Source: JAKPAM01 sp047605425
Lineage (GTDB): Bacteria > Pseudomonadota > Gammaproteobacteria > Burkholderiales > Burkholderiaceae_E
Length of the DNA stretch: 11,998 nt
Direction: 5' to 3'
NCBI GenBank assembly: GCA_047605425.1
Contig: JASGFT010000155.1
Location: forward strand, 1-11,998
Translations under genes and position numbers: made by a program
Notes under the pieces: model-generated
Database searches by the model: none
The model's input: only the letters and a program-made list of their open reading frames with translations
What the model was told of the DNA's origin: nothing
Shown: in pieces, positions 1 to 5,286 of the stretch
How the letters are laid out: every line of letters begins with the position of its first letter
Numbering within the stretch: position 1 is the first letter of the stretch

Positions 1-8
1 AAATGCTC

Positions 9-60
9 GCCATAGCCCGAGCTATGGCTGCGCTTTGCGCCTGGATCCGAGGCGCCTGGA
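9..60. repeat. Cluster of short inverted and direct repeats upstream of mutY
   Basis: Positions 1-171 contain no convincing gene. A perfect 8-bp inverted repeat, GCCATAGC / GCTATGGC, occupies 9-16 and 21-28 with a 4-nt loop. A small GCGC-TTT-GCGC stem follows at 30-40. The 9-mer GCGCCTGGA occurs twice, at 37-45 and 52-60, and GCGCC (37-41) can also pair with GGCGC (51-55). This could be the terminator region of a gene upstream of the window or one copy of a dispersed intergenic repeat. No clear run of T follows on the plus strand, so a classical terminator is not well supported. The remaining bases, 61-171, show no clear promoter or ribosome binding site. Confidence 0.55.
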
Positions 61-171
61 CACGCCTTTCGGGCACGGCCGAAAAACTCTCAGCCTCTGA
101 CGGCCCGCGACGCGCGCCATCGATCGCGGCGTCGCGTCCTTTGCGCGCACAGGCCCCGGTCCGATTCCACG

Positions 172-1332
172 ATGTCCGTTTCCGATTCGACGTTCGCCGA
201 GCGCATCATCGCCTGGCAGCGCCAGCACGGCCGCCAGTCGCTGCCCTGGCAGCATCAACGCGACGCTTATCGCGTCTGGTTGTCGGAGGTGATGCTGCAG
301 CAGACGCAGGTCGCCACCGTCGTGCCGTACTACCAGCGCTTCGTGCAGGCGTTTCCCGACGTGTTCGCGCTGGCGGCGGCCGACGACGAGCGCGTGATGC
401 AGTTGTGGAGCGGCCTGGGCTATTACTCTCGCGCGCGCAATCTGCATCGCTGCGCCCGGCAGGTCGTCGAGCGTTTCGACGGCCGTTTTCCGGATTCGGT
501 CGACGACTTGCAATCGCTGCCCGGCATCGGCCGTTCGACGGCCGCCGCGATCGCCGTGTTCGCGTTCGGCCAGCGCGCGGCGATTCTCGACGGCAACGTC
601 AAGCGCGTGTTCTGCCGGCACTTCGCGGTCGAAGGCTTTCCCGGCGAGCGCCGCGTCGAGCAGCGTTTGTGGGAGCTGGTCGAGCACGAGCTGCCCGAGC
701 ACGGCATCGAGCCGTACACGCAGGGCCTGATGGATCTGGGCGCCGGCCTGTGCACGCGCACTCGCCCCGCCTGCATCGTCTGCCCGGTCTCGTCGAGTTG
801 TCGCGCGCTGCGCGAAGGGCGTGTCGATGCGCTGCCGACGCGGCGCGCGCGACGGGCGCCGCCGCTGCGGCACGGCACGCTGCTGATCGTGCGCGACGGC
901 GAACGCGTGCTGATGCAGCGGCGTCCGCCGACCGGCATCTGGGGCGGGCTGTGGAGCCTGCCCGAGATCGGCGCCGACGATACGAGGCCCTTGCCCGACG
1001 AGGACTTGTCCGCCGCGTTGGCGCCGCGGATCGATGAACTGTCGCGCGGCGGCCGGATCGGTGCCGAAAGGCTGCGCGCGGCGACCGGACGCGCGGCCTG
1101 GCTGCCGTCGTTCTCGCATGCCTTCACGCACTACACGCTGCATGCGCAGCCGATCCTGATCGAGCTGGCGCCCGATGACGGCGTCGCCGAGCCGGCCGAC
1201 GACAGGGCCGTCGCGGCCACCGGCGAACCGGCAGCCTGGCGATGGCTGGCCGCCGACGATCTCGCGCAGGCGGCGCTGCCGACGCCGATCCGCACGCTGC
1301 TGGCGAGCCATCTGCCGGTCCGGCGGATTTGA
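172..1332 (+). CDS. mutY: Adenine DNA glycosylase MutY
   Basis: This enzyme removes adenine mispaired with 8-oxoguanine in DNA, protecting against G:C to T:A mutations, and acts on cytoplasmic DNA. The 386-residue product has the full family architecture. The glycosylase core carries SEVMLQQTQV with the catalytic Glu39, a helix-hairpin-helix loop LPGIGRSTA (116-124) and the catalytic Asp140 in ILDGNVKRV. A [4Fe-4S] loop has Cys194, 201, 204 and 210 in the C-X6-C-X2-C-X5-C spacing of MutY. A C-terminal MutT-like recognition domain (about 232-386) carries the FxHxFTH signature near 314-320. E. coli MutY is 350 residues, so the length is normal. The ATG at 172 is chosen because family similarity starts within the first ten residues; no strong Shine-Dalgarno sequence precedes it. 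All key residues are present, so the gene looks functional although a gene remnant abuts its stop codon. Confidence 0.97.
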   Translation: MSVSDSTFAERIIAWQRQHGRQSLPWQHQRDAYRVWLSEVMLQQTQVATVVPYYQRFVQAFPDVFALAAADDERVMQLWSGLGYYSRARNLHRCARQVVERFDGRFPDSVDDLQSLPGIGRSTAAAIAVFAFGQRAAILDGNVKRVFCRHFAVEGFPGERRVEQRLWELVEHELPEHGIEPYTQGLMDLGAGLCTRTRPACIVCPVSSSCRALREGRVDALPTRRARRAPPLRHGTLLIVRDGERVLMQRRPPTGIWGGLWSLPEIGADDTRPLPDEDLSAALAPRIDELSRGGRIGAERLRAATGRAAWLPSFSHAFTHYTLHAQPILIELAPDDGVAEPADDRAVAATGEPAAWRWLAADDLAQAALPTPIRTLLASHLPVRRI

Positions 1333-1573
1333 GAGCGTCGGTTCGCGCACCAAGCGGCGCCTGTCGCACCGCTTCCTGATGCGGGTCGCCGCTTACCCGC
1401 GTCCGTTGATCTTCACCGACGCGGCGGTCAACATCGCGCCGACGCTCGAGGAGAAGGCCGACATCGTCCGCAGCGCGATCGACCTCGCGCAGGCGATCGG
1501 CGTCGAGCGTCCGCGTGTCGCGATCCTGGCCGCCGTCGAGACCGTCAATCCACGCATGCCCGCGACGCTATGA
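1331..1573 (+). pseudogene. Internal fragment of a phosphate acetyl/butyryltransferase (pta-like)
   Basis: About 80 codons read without interruption from the mutY stop to a TGA at 1571-1573. The segment RRLSHRFLM, then YPRPLIFTDAAVNIAPTLEE, then RPRVAILAAVETVNPRMPAT matches the conserved interior of phosphate acetyl/butyryltransferases, which transfer acyl groups between CoA and phosphate. This identification is from memory of the family. Family members have hundreds of residues and continue after the ETVNP-x-xPST stretch with an Ala-rich segment and a KMADRGQ-like motif; none of this follows in any frame after 1573. The N-terminal part is also absent, because mutY ends exactly where the similarity begins. 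An ATG at 1378 lies in frame, but a peptide of about 65 residues would lack most of the fold. It is best read as a remnant of a rearrangement. The lack of internal stops suggests a fairly recent event or chance persistence in high-GC DNA. Confidence 0.75.
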
Positions 1574-1629
1574 AGGAAACCCGATCCGATGACGCAGACC
1601 TCGCCGGGCGCGACTCGCCGCACAGCTCG

Positions 1630-2247
1630 CTAGCCGATCCCGCGTTGCTGCAGCACCTGCAACAGCAGCGACATCCGCAGCAGCGGATCGTCGAGCTCCA
1701 TCAGCTTCTGGCGCGCGCCGATCGGCAGCGGCAGCAGCTCGCACAGCCGGTTGCCGACCCAGCTCGCGGAATCGAGCTCTTGCGGTTCGACGATCGGCCG
1801 CGCGAACGACGGGATGTCGCGCGCGGCCAGCTCGCTGATCAGCCGTTCGAGCAGCTTGACGCAGGGCGCGTATTCGGCCGGCACCGGCAGGTCGGGGTCG
1901 GGATCGATGGTCTCGATCCGTGCGCGGATCAAGCCATCGCGCTGCACGCTGCGTTCGAGCACGCGCACACGCTGGCCGCCGATCGCCCGGATCATCAGCA
2001 CGCCGGGCTGTTGCATGTCCCATTCGGTGATCCGTGCCAGGCAACCGATGGCTTCGTGCTCGGCCGGTTCGCCGACCTCGCTGCCGCGGGTGATCCGGCA
2101 CACGACGAACGGACTGTCGTTGCGCAGGCATTCGCGCACCATGTCGACATAGCGCGTTTCGAACACCTTCAGCGGCAGCACGCCGGACGGGAACAGGACG
2201 GCGTCGAGCGCGAAGACGGGCATCGTGGCGGTGGACGGCGGTGGCAT
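1630..2247 (-). CDS. LON substrate-binding-domain protein
   Basis: The 205-residue product resembles stand-alone LON domains, that is, the N-terminal substrate-recognition domain of Lon protease (PF02190) without the AAA+ ATPase or the Ser-Lys protease part. The typical N-terminal strand pattern is present: MPVFALDAVLFPSGVLPL (9-26), followed by KVFETRYVDMV (27-37). Later the GCLARITEWD (68-77) and RVRVLE (93-98) stretches fit the domain, and the C-terminal third is predicted helical (DPLLRMSLLLQVLQQ, 187-201). There is no Walker motif, so it is not a protease by itself; its role is unknown. The ATG at 2247 is preferred because AGGGA precedes it by a suitable distance, whereas Met9 (2223) has no such site. 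It starts 40 nt after the rapZ stop on the same strand and is probably the last gene of that operon. It converges on the remnant downstream of mutY. Confidence 0.85.
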   Translation of the reverse strand: MPPPSTATMPVFALDAVLFPSGVLPLKVFETRYVDMVRECLRNDSPFVVCRITRGSEVGEPAEHEAIGCLARITEWDMQQPGVLMIRAIGGQRVRVLERSVQRDGLIRARIETIDPDPDLPVPAEYAPCVKLLERLISELAARDIPSFARPIVEPQELDSASWVGNRLCELLPLPIGARQKLMELDDPLLRMSLLLQVLQQRGIG

Positions 2248-2287
2248 CGGTTTTCCCTGCTGACGTCCTGGAGCCGGCCCGCCGCGC

Positions 2288-3166
2288 TCAGTGCGCGCCG
2301 CCGGACTGCTGGCGGGTCGACATCGCGCGATGGCGGACCAGCACGTGCTCGGTGCGGCGGAACCGCGCGGCGAGCTGCTCGACGCAATAGACCGAGCGAT
2401 GCTGGCCGCCGGTGCAGCCGATCGCCACCGTCAGGTAGCTGCGGTTGTCCTGCACGTAGCAGGGCAGCCAGTCGCCCAGGAAGCGGGCGATGTCGTCGAT
2501 CATCTTGCCGACCGACGGGATCTGGCCCAGGAAACGGGCGACGGGCTCGTCCATGCCGCTGAGCGGGCGCAGCGTCGCGTCGTAGAACGGGTTGGGCAGG
2601 CAGCGCACGTCGAACATCAGGTCGGCGTTCAACGGGACGCCGTGCTTGAACGCGAACGATTCGAACAGCAGCGTCAACGGCGCCTGCTCGCTGCCGACGA
2701 CGTCGCGCACCCACGCGCGCAGCACGTTCGGATGCAGGCCCGTCGTGTCGATGCCGACGCCCAGGTCCTGGATCGGCGCCATCAGTTCGCGTTCGCGTTC
2801 GATCGCCTCTTCGAGCGTCAGCTCGCGGCCGTTGCGATCGGCGATCGACATCGGATGGCGGCGGCGCGTCTCCGAATAGCGCTGGACCAGCGCGGCGCTG
2901 CCGGCGTTCAGGAACAGCACCTTGAGGTCGTGGCCCTCGTCGACGAGCGCGGCGGCCTCGGCGCGCAGATCGGGCCCGTGGCTGCCGCTGCGCGCGTCGA
3001 TCGACACCGCCACGCGGTCGTGCCCGTGCTCGTTCTGGTTGTGGATGACCTCGCGCAGGAACCCGGCCGGCAGGTTGTCGATGCAGTAGTAGCCATCGTC
3101 CTCGAGCACCTTGATCGCGATCGATTTGCCGGAGCCCGAGATGCCGGTGATCAGTACGACTTTCAT
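2288..3166 (-). CDS. rapZ: RNase adapter / nucleotide-binding protein RapZ
   Basis: RapZ (formerly YhbJ) is a P-loop protein. In E. coli it binds the small RNAs GlmZ/GlmY and RNase E and senses glucosamine-6-phosphate, thereby setting GlmS levels; that RNA circuit has not been shown for betaproteobacteria in general, so the target here is open. The 292-residue product (E. coli 284) has Walker A GISGSGKS (8-15) directly after MKVVLIT, a YYCIDNLP motif (26-33), and the C-terminal signature GCTGGQHRSVY (250-260) typical of the RNA- and metabolite-binding domain. The ATG at 3166 overlaps the hprK stop as ATGA (3163-3166), which implies translational coupling; the open frame upstream of it lies inside hprK and is not coding. 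A LON-domain gene follows after 40 nt. No defect is visible. Confidence 0.95.
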   Translation of the reverse strand: MKVVLITGISGSGKSIAIKVLEDDGYYCIDNLPAGFLREVIHNQNEHGHDRVAVSIDARSGSHGPDLRAEAAALVDEGHDLKVLFLNAGSAALVQRYSETRRRHPMSIADRNGRELTLEEAIERERELMAPIQDLGVGIDTTGLHPNVLRAWVRDVVGSEQAPLTLLFESFAFKHGVPLNADLMFDVRCLPNPFYDATLRPLSGMDEPVARFLGQIPSVGKMIDDIARFLGDWLPCYVQDNRSYLTVAIGCTGGQHRSVYCVEQLAARFRRTEHVLVRHRAMSTRQQSGGAH

Positions 3167-4086
3167 GACTGCGATTGGATGATCCGGTGTTGACGTTCGA
3201 CGAACTCGCTGGTGGTGTCGATGCCGCGCAGTTGCAGCACCGTGCTGCGCACGGCCGCCTCGGTCAGCACGGCGAGGTTGCGGCCGGCCGCGACCGGAAT
3301 CACGACCTTGCGGATCGGCACGTCGAGCACGTTCTGCGTCAAGGCCTCGAGCGGCAGCCGCTGGTATTCGTTCTCCATCGTACTGCGCCGGACCAGGTGG
3401 ACGATCAGCCGCAGCTTCATCTTGCGGCGCACGGCGGTCTCGCCGAAGATCGTGCGGATGTCGAGCAGGCCCAGGCCGCGGACCTCGAGCAGGTTCTGCA
3501 GCAGCGGCGGGCAGCGGCCCTCGATGGCCTCGGGCGCGATCCGGGTGAACTCGACGACGTCGTCGGCGACCAGGCCATGGCCTCGGCTGATCAGCTCGAG
3601 GCCCAGCTCGCTCTTGCCCAGGCCCGATTCGCCGGAGATCAGCACGCCCATTCCGAGCACGTCCATCAGCACGCCGTGCATCTCGCAGGTCTCGGCCGTG
3701 GTCCTGGACAGCCAGTCGCGCAGCCGATCGATGACGCGCGCGGCCGGCAGCGGCGTGCACAGCAGCGGCAGGTCGAGTTGGTTGCAGCGGTTGATCATCG
3801 ATTCGGACGGCTGGTGTCCGTCGGCGATGATGATGGCGGGAGGCTTGCCCGACAGCATTTCGTCGATCGCCGCGGTGCGCCGCGCGTCGACGAGTCGCTG
3901 GTAGTAGACGGTTTCCTCGTGCCCGAACACGTGGATCCGGTTCGGGTGGATCAGGTTCAGGTGACCGACGAGATCGGCGGGTTCGCGTGACGGAAGGGCC
4001 TTGCCGCCGCCGCTCTTGCCGGCGGTCCAACTGAGCATCAGGGTTTCGCGGTTGGCCTCGACGAGTTGCTGGACGGTAATTGGCAT
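3163..4086 (-). CDS. hprK: HPr kinase/phosphorylase
   Basis: HprK phosphorylates a serine of the PTS carrier HPr using ATP and also removes that phosphate. In proteobacteria it usually sits in regulatory rather than sugar-transporting PTS clusters. The 307-residue product has the usual two parts: an N-terminal Mur-like domain (about 1-130) and a C-terminal kinase domain. Visible motifs are the conserved His137 in MHGVLMDVLGMG, Walker A GESGLGKS (152-159), acidic pair Asp175-Asp176 in VADDVVEF, and the family signature EVRGLGLLDIRTIFG (201-215). Its length matches the usual 300-320 residues. It begins 36 nt after the ptsN stop and overlaps rapZ by 4 nt, so the three genes are likely one transcript. 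No strong Shine-Dalgarno sequence is seen before the ATG at 4086. The substrate gene for HPr is not in this window. Confidence 0.96.
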   Translation of the reverse strand: MPITVQQLVEANRETLMLSWTAGKSGGGKALPSREPADLVGHLNLIHPNRIHVFGHEETVYYQRLVDARRTAAIDEMLSGKPPAIIIADGHQPSESMINRCNQLDLPLLCTPLPAARVIDRLRDWLSRTTAETCEMHGVLMDVLGMGVLISGESGLGKSELGLELISRGHGLVADDVVEFTRIAPEAIEGRCPPLLQNLLEVRGLGLLDIRTIFGETAVRRKMKLRLIVHLVRRSTMENEYQRLPLEALTQNVLDVPIRKVVIPVAAGRNLAVLTEAAVRSTVLQLRGIDTTSEFVERQHRIIQSQS

Positions 4087-4122
4087 CGGCGTGTCGCGTC
4101 GCCGCCGGTGCCCGCCGACGGG

Positions 4123-4593
4123 TCAGGCTGCGGGACGGTAGGGTTCCCAGGTAGAGAGTATGCGCAGAATCTGAGCAGGATCCTCGCAGGTCGTCAAGGA
4201 TTCGCGCAGCGTGCGTTCGGATAACAACTCGGCCAGTTCGGACAGCAGCTCGAGGTGCTCTTCGGTCGCGTGCTCGGGGACGAGCAGGAAAACCAGGAAT
4301 TTGACCGGCAGTCCGTCCGGCGCGTCGAACGGAATCGGTTCGGTCAGCGTGATGACGGCGGCCAGCGTGTCCTTCAGGCCCTTGATCCGTCCGTGCGGGA
4401 TCGCGACGCCCTTGCCCAGGCCCGTCGACCCCAGCCGCTCCCGCGCGAACAGCGAATCGAAGACCTTGCTGCGCTCGACGGCGTGGTTGTTCTCGAACAG
4501 CAGGCCCGCTTGCTCGAACAACCGCTTCTTGCTCGTCACCGACAGGTTGACGACGACGTTCGTCGGGGGCAGGAGGCGGGCTATGTGGTTCAT
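4123..4593 (-). CDS. ptsN: PTS IIA-like nitrogen-regulatory protein PtsN (EIIA-Ntr)
   Basis: PtsN is the terminal phosphate acceptor of the nitrogen-type phosphotransferase chain (PtsP, then PtsO/NPr, then PtsN). It does not transport sugar; depending on its phosphorylation state it modulates targets such as potassium transport and stress responses. The 156-residue product has the IIA fold with the phosphorylated His67 in KGVAIPHGRI, preceded by ARERLGSTGLG (50-60). The C-terminal part, FLLVPEHATEEHLELLSELA (102-121), is also typical. The ATG at 4593 is chosen over an in-frame ATG at 4680 for three reasons: family members begin at the MNxIAxLLP-like segment, AGGA lies 8 nt upstream, and a perfect TATAAT at 4692-4697 would place the 4680 codon almost at the transcript start. 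hprK follows after 36 nt. Confidence 0.95.
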   Translation of the reverse strand: MNHIARLLPPTNVVVNLSVTSKKRLFEQAGLLFENNHAVERSKVFDSLFARERLGSTGLGKGVAIPHGRIKGLKDTLAAVITLTEPIPFDAPDGLPVKFLVFLLVPEHATEEHLELLSELAELLSERTLRESLTTCEDPAQILRILSTWEPYRPAA

Positions 4594-4691
4594 CGGCTTG
4601 TCCTGATACGAACATGCGAGACGCATGGTCCATCGCATGAAAACCGCCGAGGCAGGACGCCTGTTCGACCGGTCCGACACGCGATCAGCAA

Positions 4692-4722
4692 ATTATAGGA
4701 CGGCGGTGCAGGACGAGCGCAA
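4692..4722 (-). promoter_or_regulatory. Putative sigma-70 promoter for ptsN-hprK-rapZ
   Basis: On the minus strand a perfect TATAAT hexamer lies at 4697-4692 in otherwise GC-rich DNA. A poor -35 candidate, TTGCGC, lies at 4722-4717 with a long 19-nt spacer. Transcription would start near 4685, leaving a leader of about 90 nt before the ptsN ATG at 4593. A second, weaker candidate further upstream pairs TTGTGA (4753-4748) with AATTAT (4729-4724). The -10 element is clear; the -35 is not, so an activator may be needed. hpf-ptsN readthrough is also possible. Confidence 0.55.
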
Positions 4723-4727
4723 GATAA

Positions 4728-4744
4728 TTGTTGCTATGCAACAA
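4728..4744. repeat. Perfect 7-bp inverted repeat upstream of the ptsN promoter
   Basis: TTGTTGC (4728-4734) and GCAACAA (4738-4744) flank a 3-nt centre. The site is centred about 50 bp upstream of the start predicted from the TATAAT box, where activators often bind. It may be an operator for a dimeric regulator or a small RNA stem. It resembles no operator I can name. Confidence 0.5.
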
Positions 4745-4753
4745 ATTTCACAA

Positions 4754-4795
4754 GCAGCCGGCACGCGAGCGTCTCGATACTCGACGTGCCGGTGC
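4754..4795 (-). other. Long stem-loop between hpf and ptsN
   Basis: CCGGCACG (4758-4765) pairs perfectly with CGTGCCGG (4785-4792). The stem extends inward by CGAG/CTCG past a one-base bulge (4766-4769 with 4780-4783) and outward by GCA/TGC past another bulge (4754-4756 with 4793-4795). Read on the minus strand it lies about 40-80 nt after the hpf stop. It is followed by a moderately AT-rich stretch, not a run of U. It could terminate or stabilise the hpf transcript. Confidence 0.5.
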
Positions 4796-4806
4796 GGCTT
4801 GGGGTA

Positions 4807-4832
4807 CAGCTTCTGCCGCTAATCAGAAACTG
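4807..4832 (-). terminator. Possible stem-loop terminator directly after hpf
   Basis: Immediately after the hpf TGA, the minus strand reads CAGTTTCTG, an 8-nt loop, then CAGAAGCTG: a 9-bp stem with one G-U pair (4824-4832 with 4807-4815). No U-tract follows, so intrinsic termination is doubtful. Together with the next stem-loop (4754-4795) it forms a tandem pair that may limit readthrough or protect the 3' end. Confidence 0.4.
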
Positions 4833-5159
4833 TCAGGAGTCAGTCAGGTCCGCGTGCTTGAGCGCGGTCCGATCGTATTCCTGTCTCTTGGTCTTGTATT
4901 TGATGACCTGTCGATCGAGCTTGTCGATCAGCGTGTCGATTGCTGCGTACATGTCGGCATCGATCGATTCGGCGAAGATCTCCTTGCCTCGTACGTGGAT
5001 CGTGACTTCCGCTTTCTGCTCGAGTTTCTCGACCGACAACAGCGCGTTGACGTCGATGACCTGCTCGAAGTGGCGCGTGATGCGCTCGAGCTTCTGGATC
5101 AGGTAGTTGCGGATGGCGGGAGTGACTTCGACATGATGACCGCTGATGGAAAGATTCAT
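4833..5159 (-). CDS. hpf: Ribosome hibernation promoting factor HPF (short form)
   Basis: HPF binds the small ribosomal subunit at the mRNA/tRNA channel and, with partner factors, promotes inactive 100S ribosome dimers in slow growth. The 108-residue product starts MNLSISGHHVEVTPAIRNYL and continues with the beta-alpha-beta-beta-beta-alpha pattern of the S30AE/YfiA family; KAEVTIHVRGKEIFAES and the helix DMYAAIDTLIDKLDRQVIKY are characteristic. It is slightly longer than E. coli HPF (95 residues) and lacks the C-terminal dimerisation domain of long HPFs. The ATG at 5159 is preferred to an in-frame ATG at 5177, because AGGAG (5166-5170) lies 6 nt before it and family similarity begins there. 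The gene lies between rpoN and ptsN, as in enterobacteria. A palindrome at 5214-5231 upstream may take part in its control. Confidence 0.94.
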   Translation of the reverse strand: MNLSISGHHVEVTPAIRNYLIQKLERITRHFEQVIDVNALLSVEKLEQKAEVTIHVRGKEIFAESIDADMYAAIDTLIDKLDRQVIKYKTKRQEYDRTALKHADLTDS

Positions 5160-5165
5160 CCTTTG

Positions 5166-5170
5166 CTCCT
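5166..5170 (-). promoter_or_regulatory. Shine-Dalgarno site of hpf
   Basis: AGGAG lies on the minus strand with a 6-nt spacer to the ATG at 5159. It falls between two in-frame ATG codons and therefore decides in favour of the downstream start. Confidence 0.75.
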
Positions 5171-5213
5171 GTTGCACTGCCGTCCTTAGCGTGACGGCAA
5201 ATCGACGGGATTG

Positions 5214-5231
5214 GCTTGACCGCGGTCAAGC
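5214..5231. promoter_or_regulatory. 18-bp perfect palindrome upstream of hpf
   Basis: GCTTGACCGCGGTCAAGC reads identically on both strands and lies in the rpoN-hpf gap, 55 bp before the hpf start codon. On the minus strand it contains TTGACC, which could be a -35 element, although no good -10 is seen at 16-18 nt spacing (best TCGATT). It has no spacer between its arms, so it is a better candidate for a dimer-bound operator than for an RNA hairpin. No regulator can be assigned. Confidence 0.5.
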
Positions 5232-5251
5232 GGCCGCGACGAGCGGGCGGT

Positions 5252-5272
5252 GGTCTCGGGAGGCCCGGGACC
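5252..5272 (-). terminator. Stem-loop after rpoN, possible weak terminator
   Basis: Fifteen nt after the rpoN stop, the minus strand reads GGTCCCGGG-CCT-CCCGAGACC, a stem of eight pairs with one internal mismatch and a 3-nt loop. No U-run follows, so it may be a Rho-associated pause or a stability element rather than an intrinsic terminator. Confidence 0.35.
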
Positions 5273-5286
5273 GGAGGTCGACGGAT

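Noticed and set aside
22..1353. 443-codon open frame on the minus strand opposite mutY
   Set aside because: It is antisense to a fully conserved mutY, its product is Arg/Gln/Ala-rich with no recognisable domain, and high GC content makes such frames common.
3167..4633. Upstream in-frame extension of rapZ giving a 781-residue protein
   Set aside because: The extension lies wholly within hprK and ptsN in another frame and has no family similarity; MKVVLITGISGSGKS is the known RapZ start.
5160..5286. Sigma-54 promoter between rpoN and hpf
   Set aside because: No GG-N10-GC pair fitting the -24/-12 consensus was found; the TTTGC stretch lacks a GG at the correct distance.
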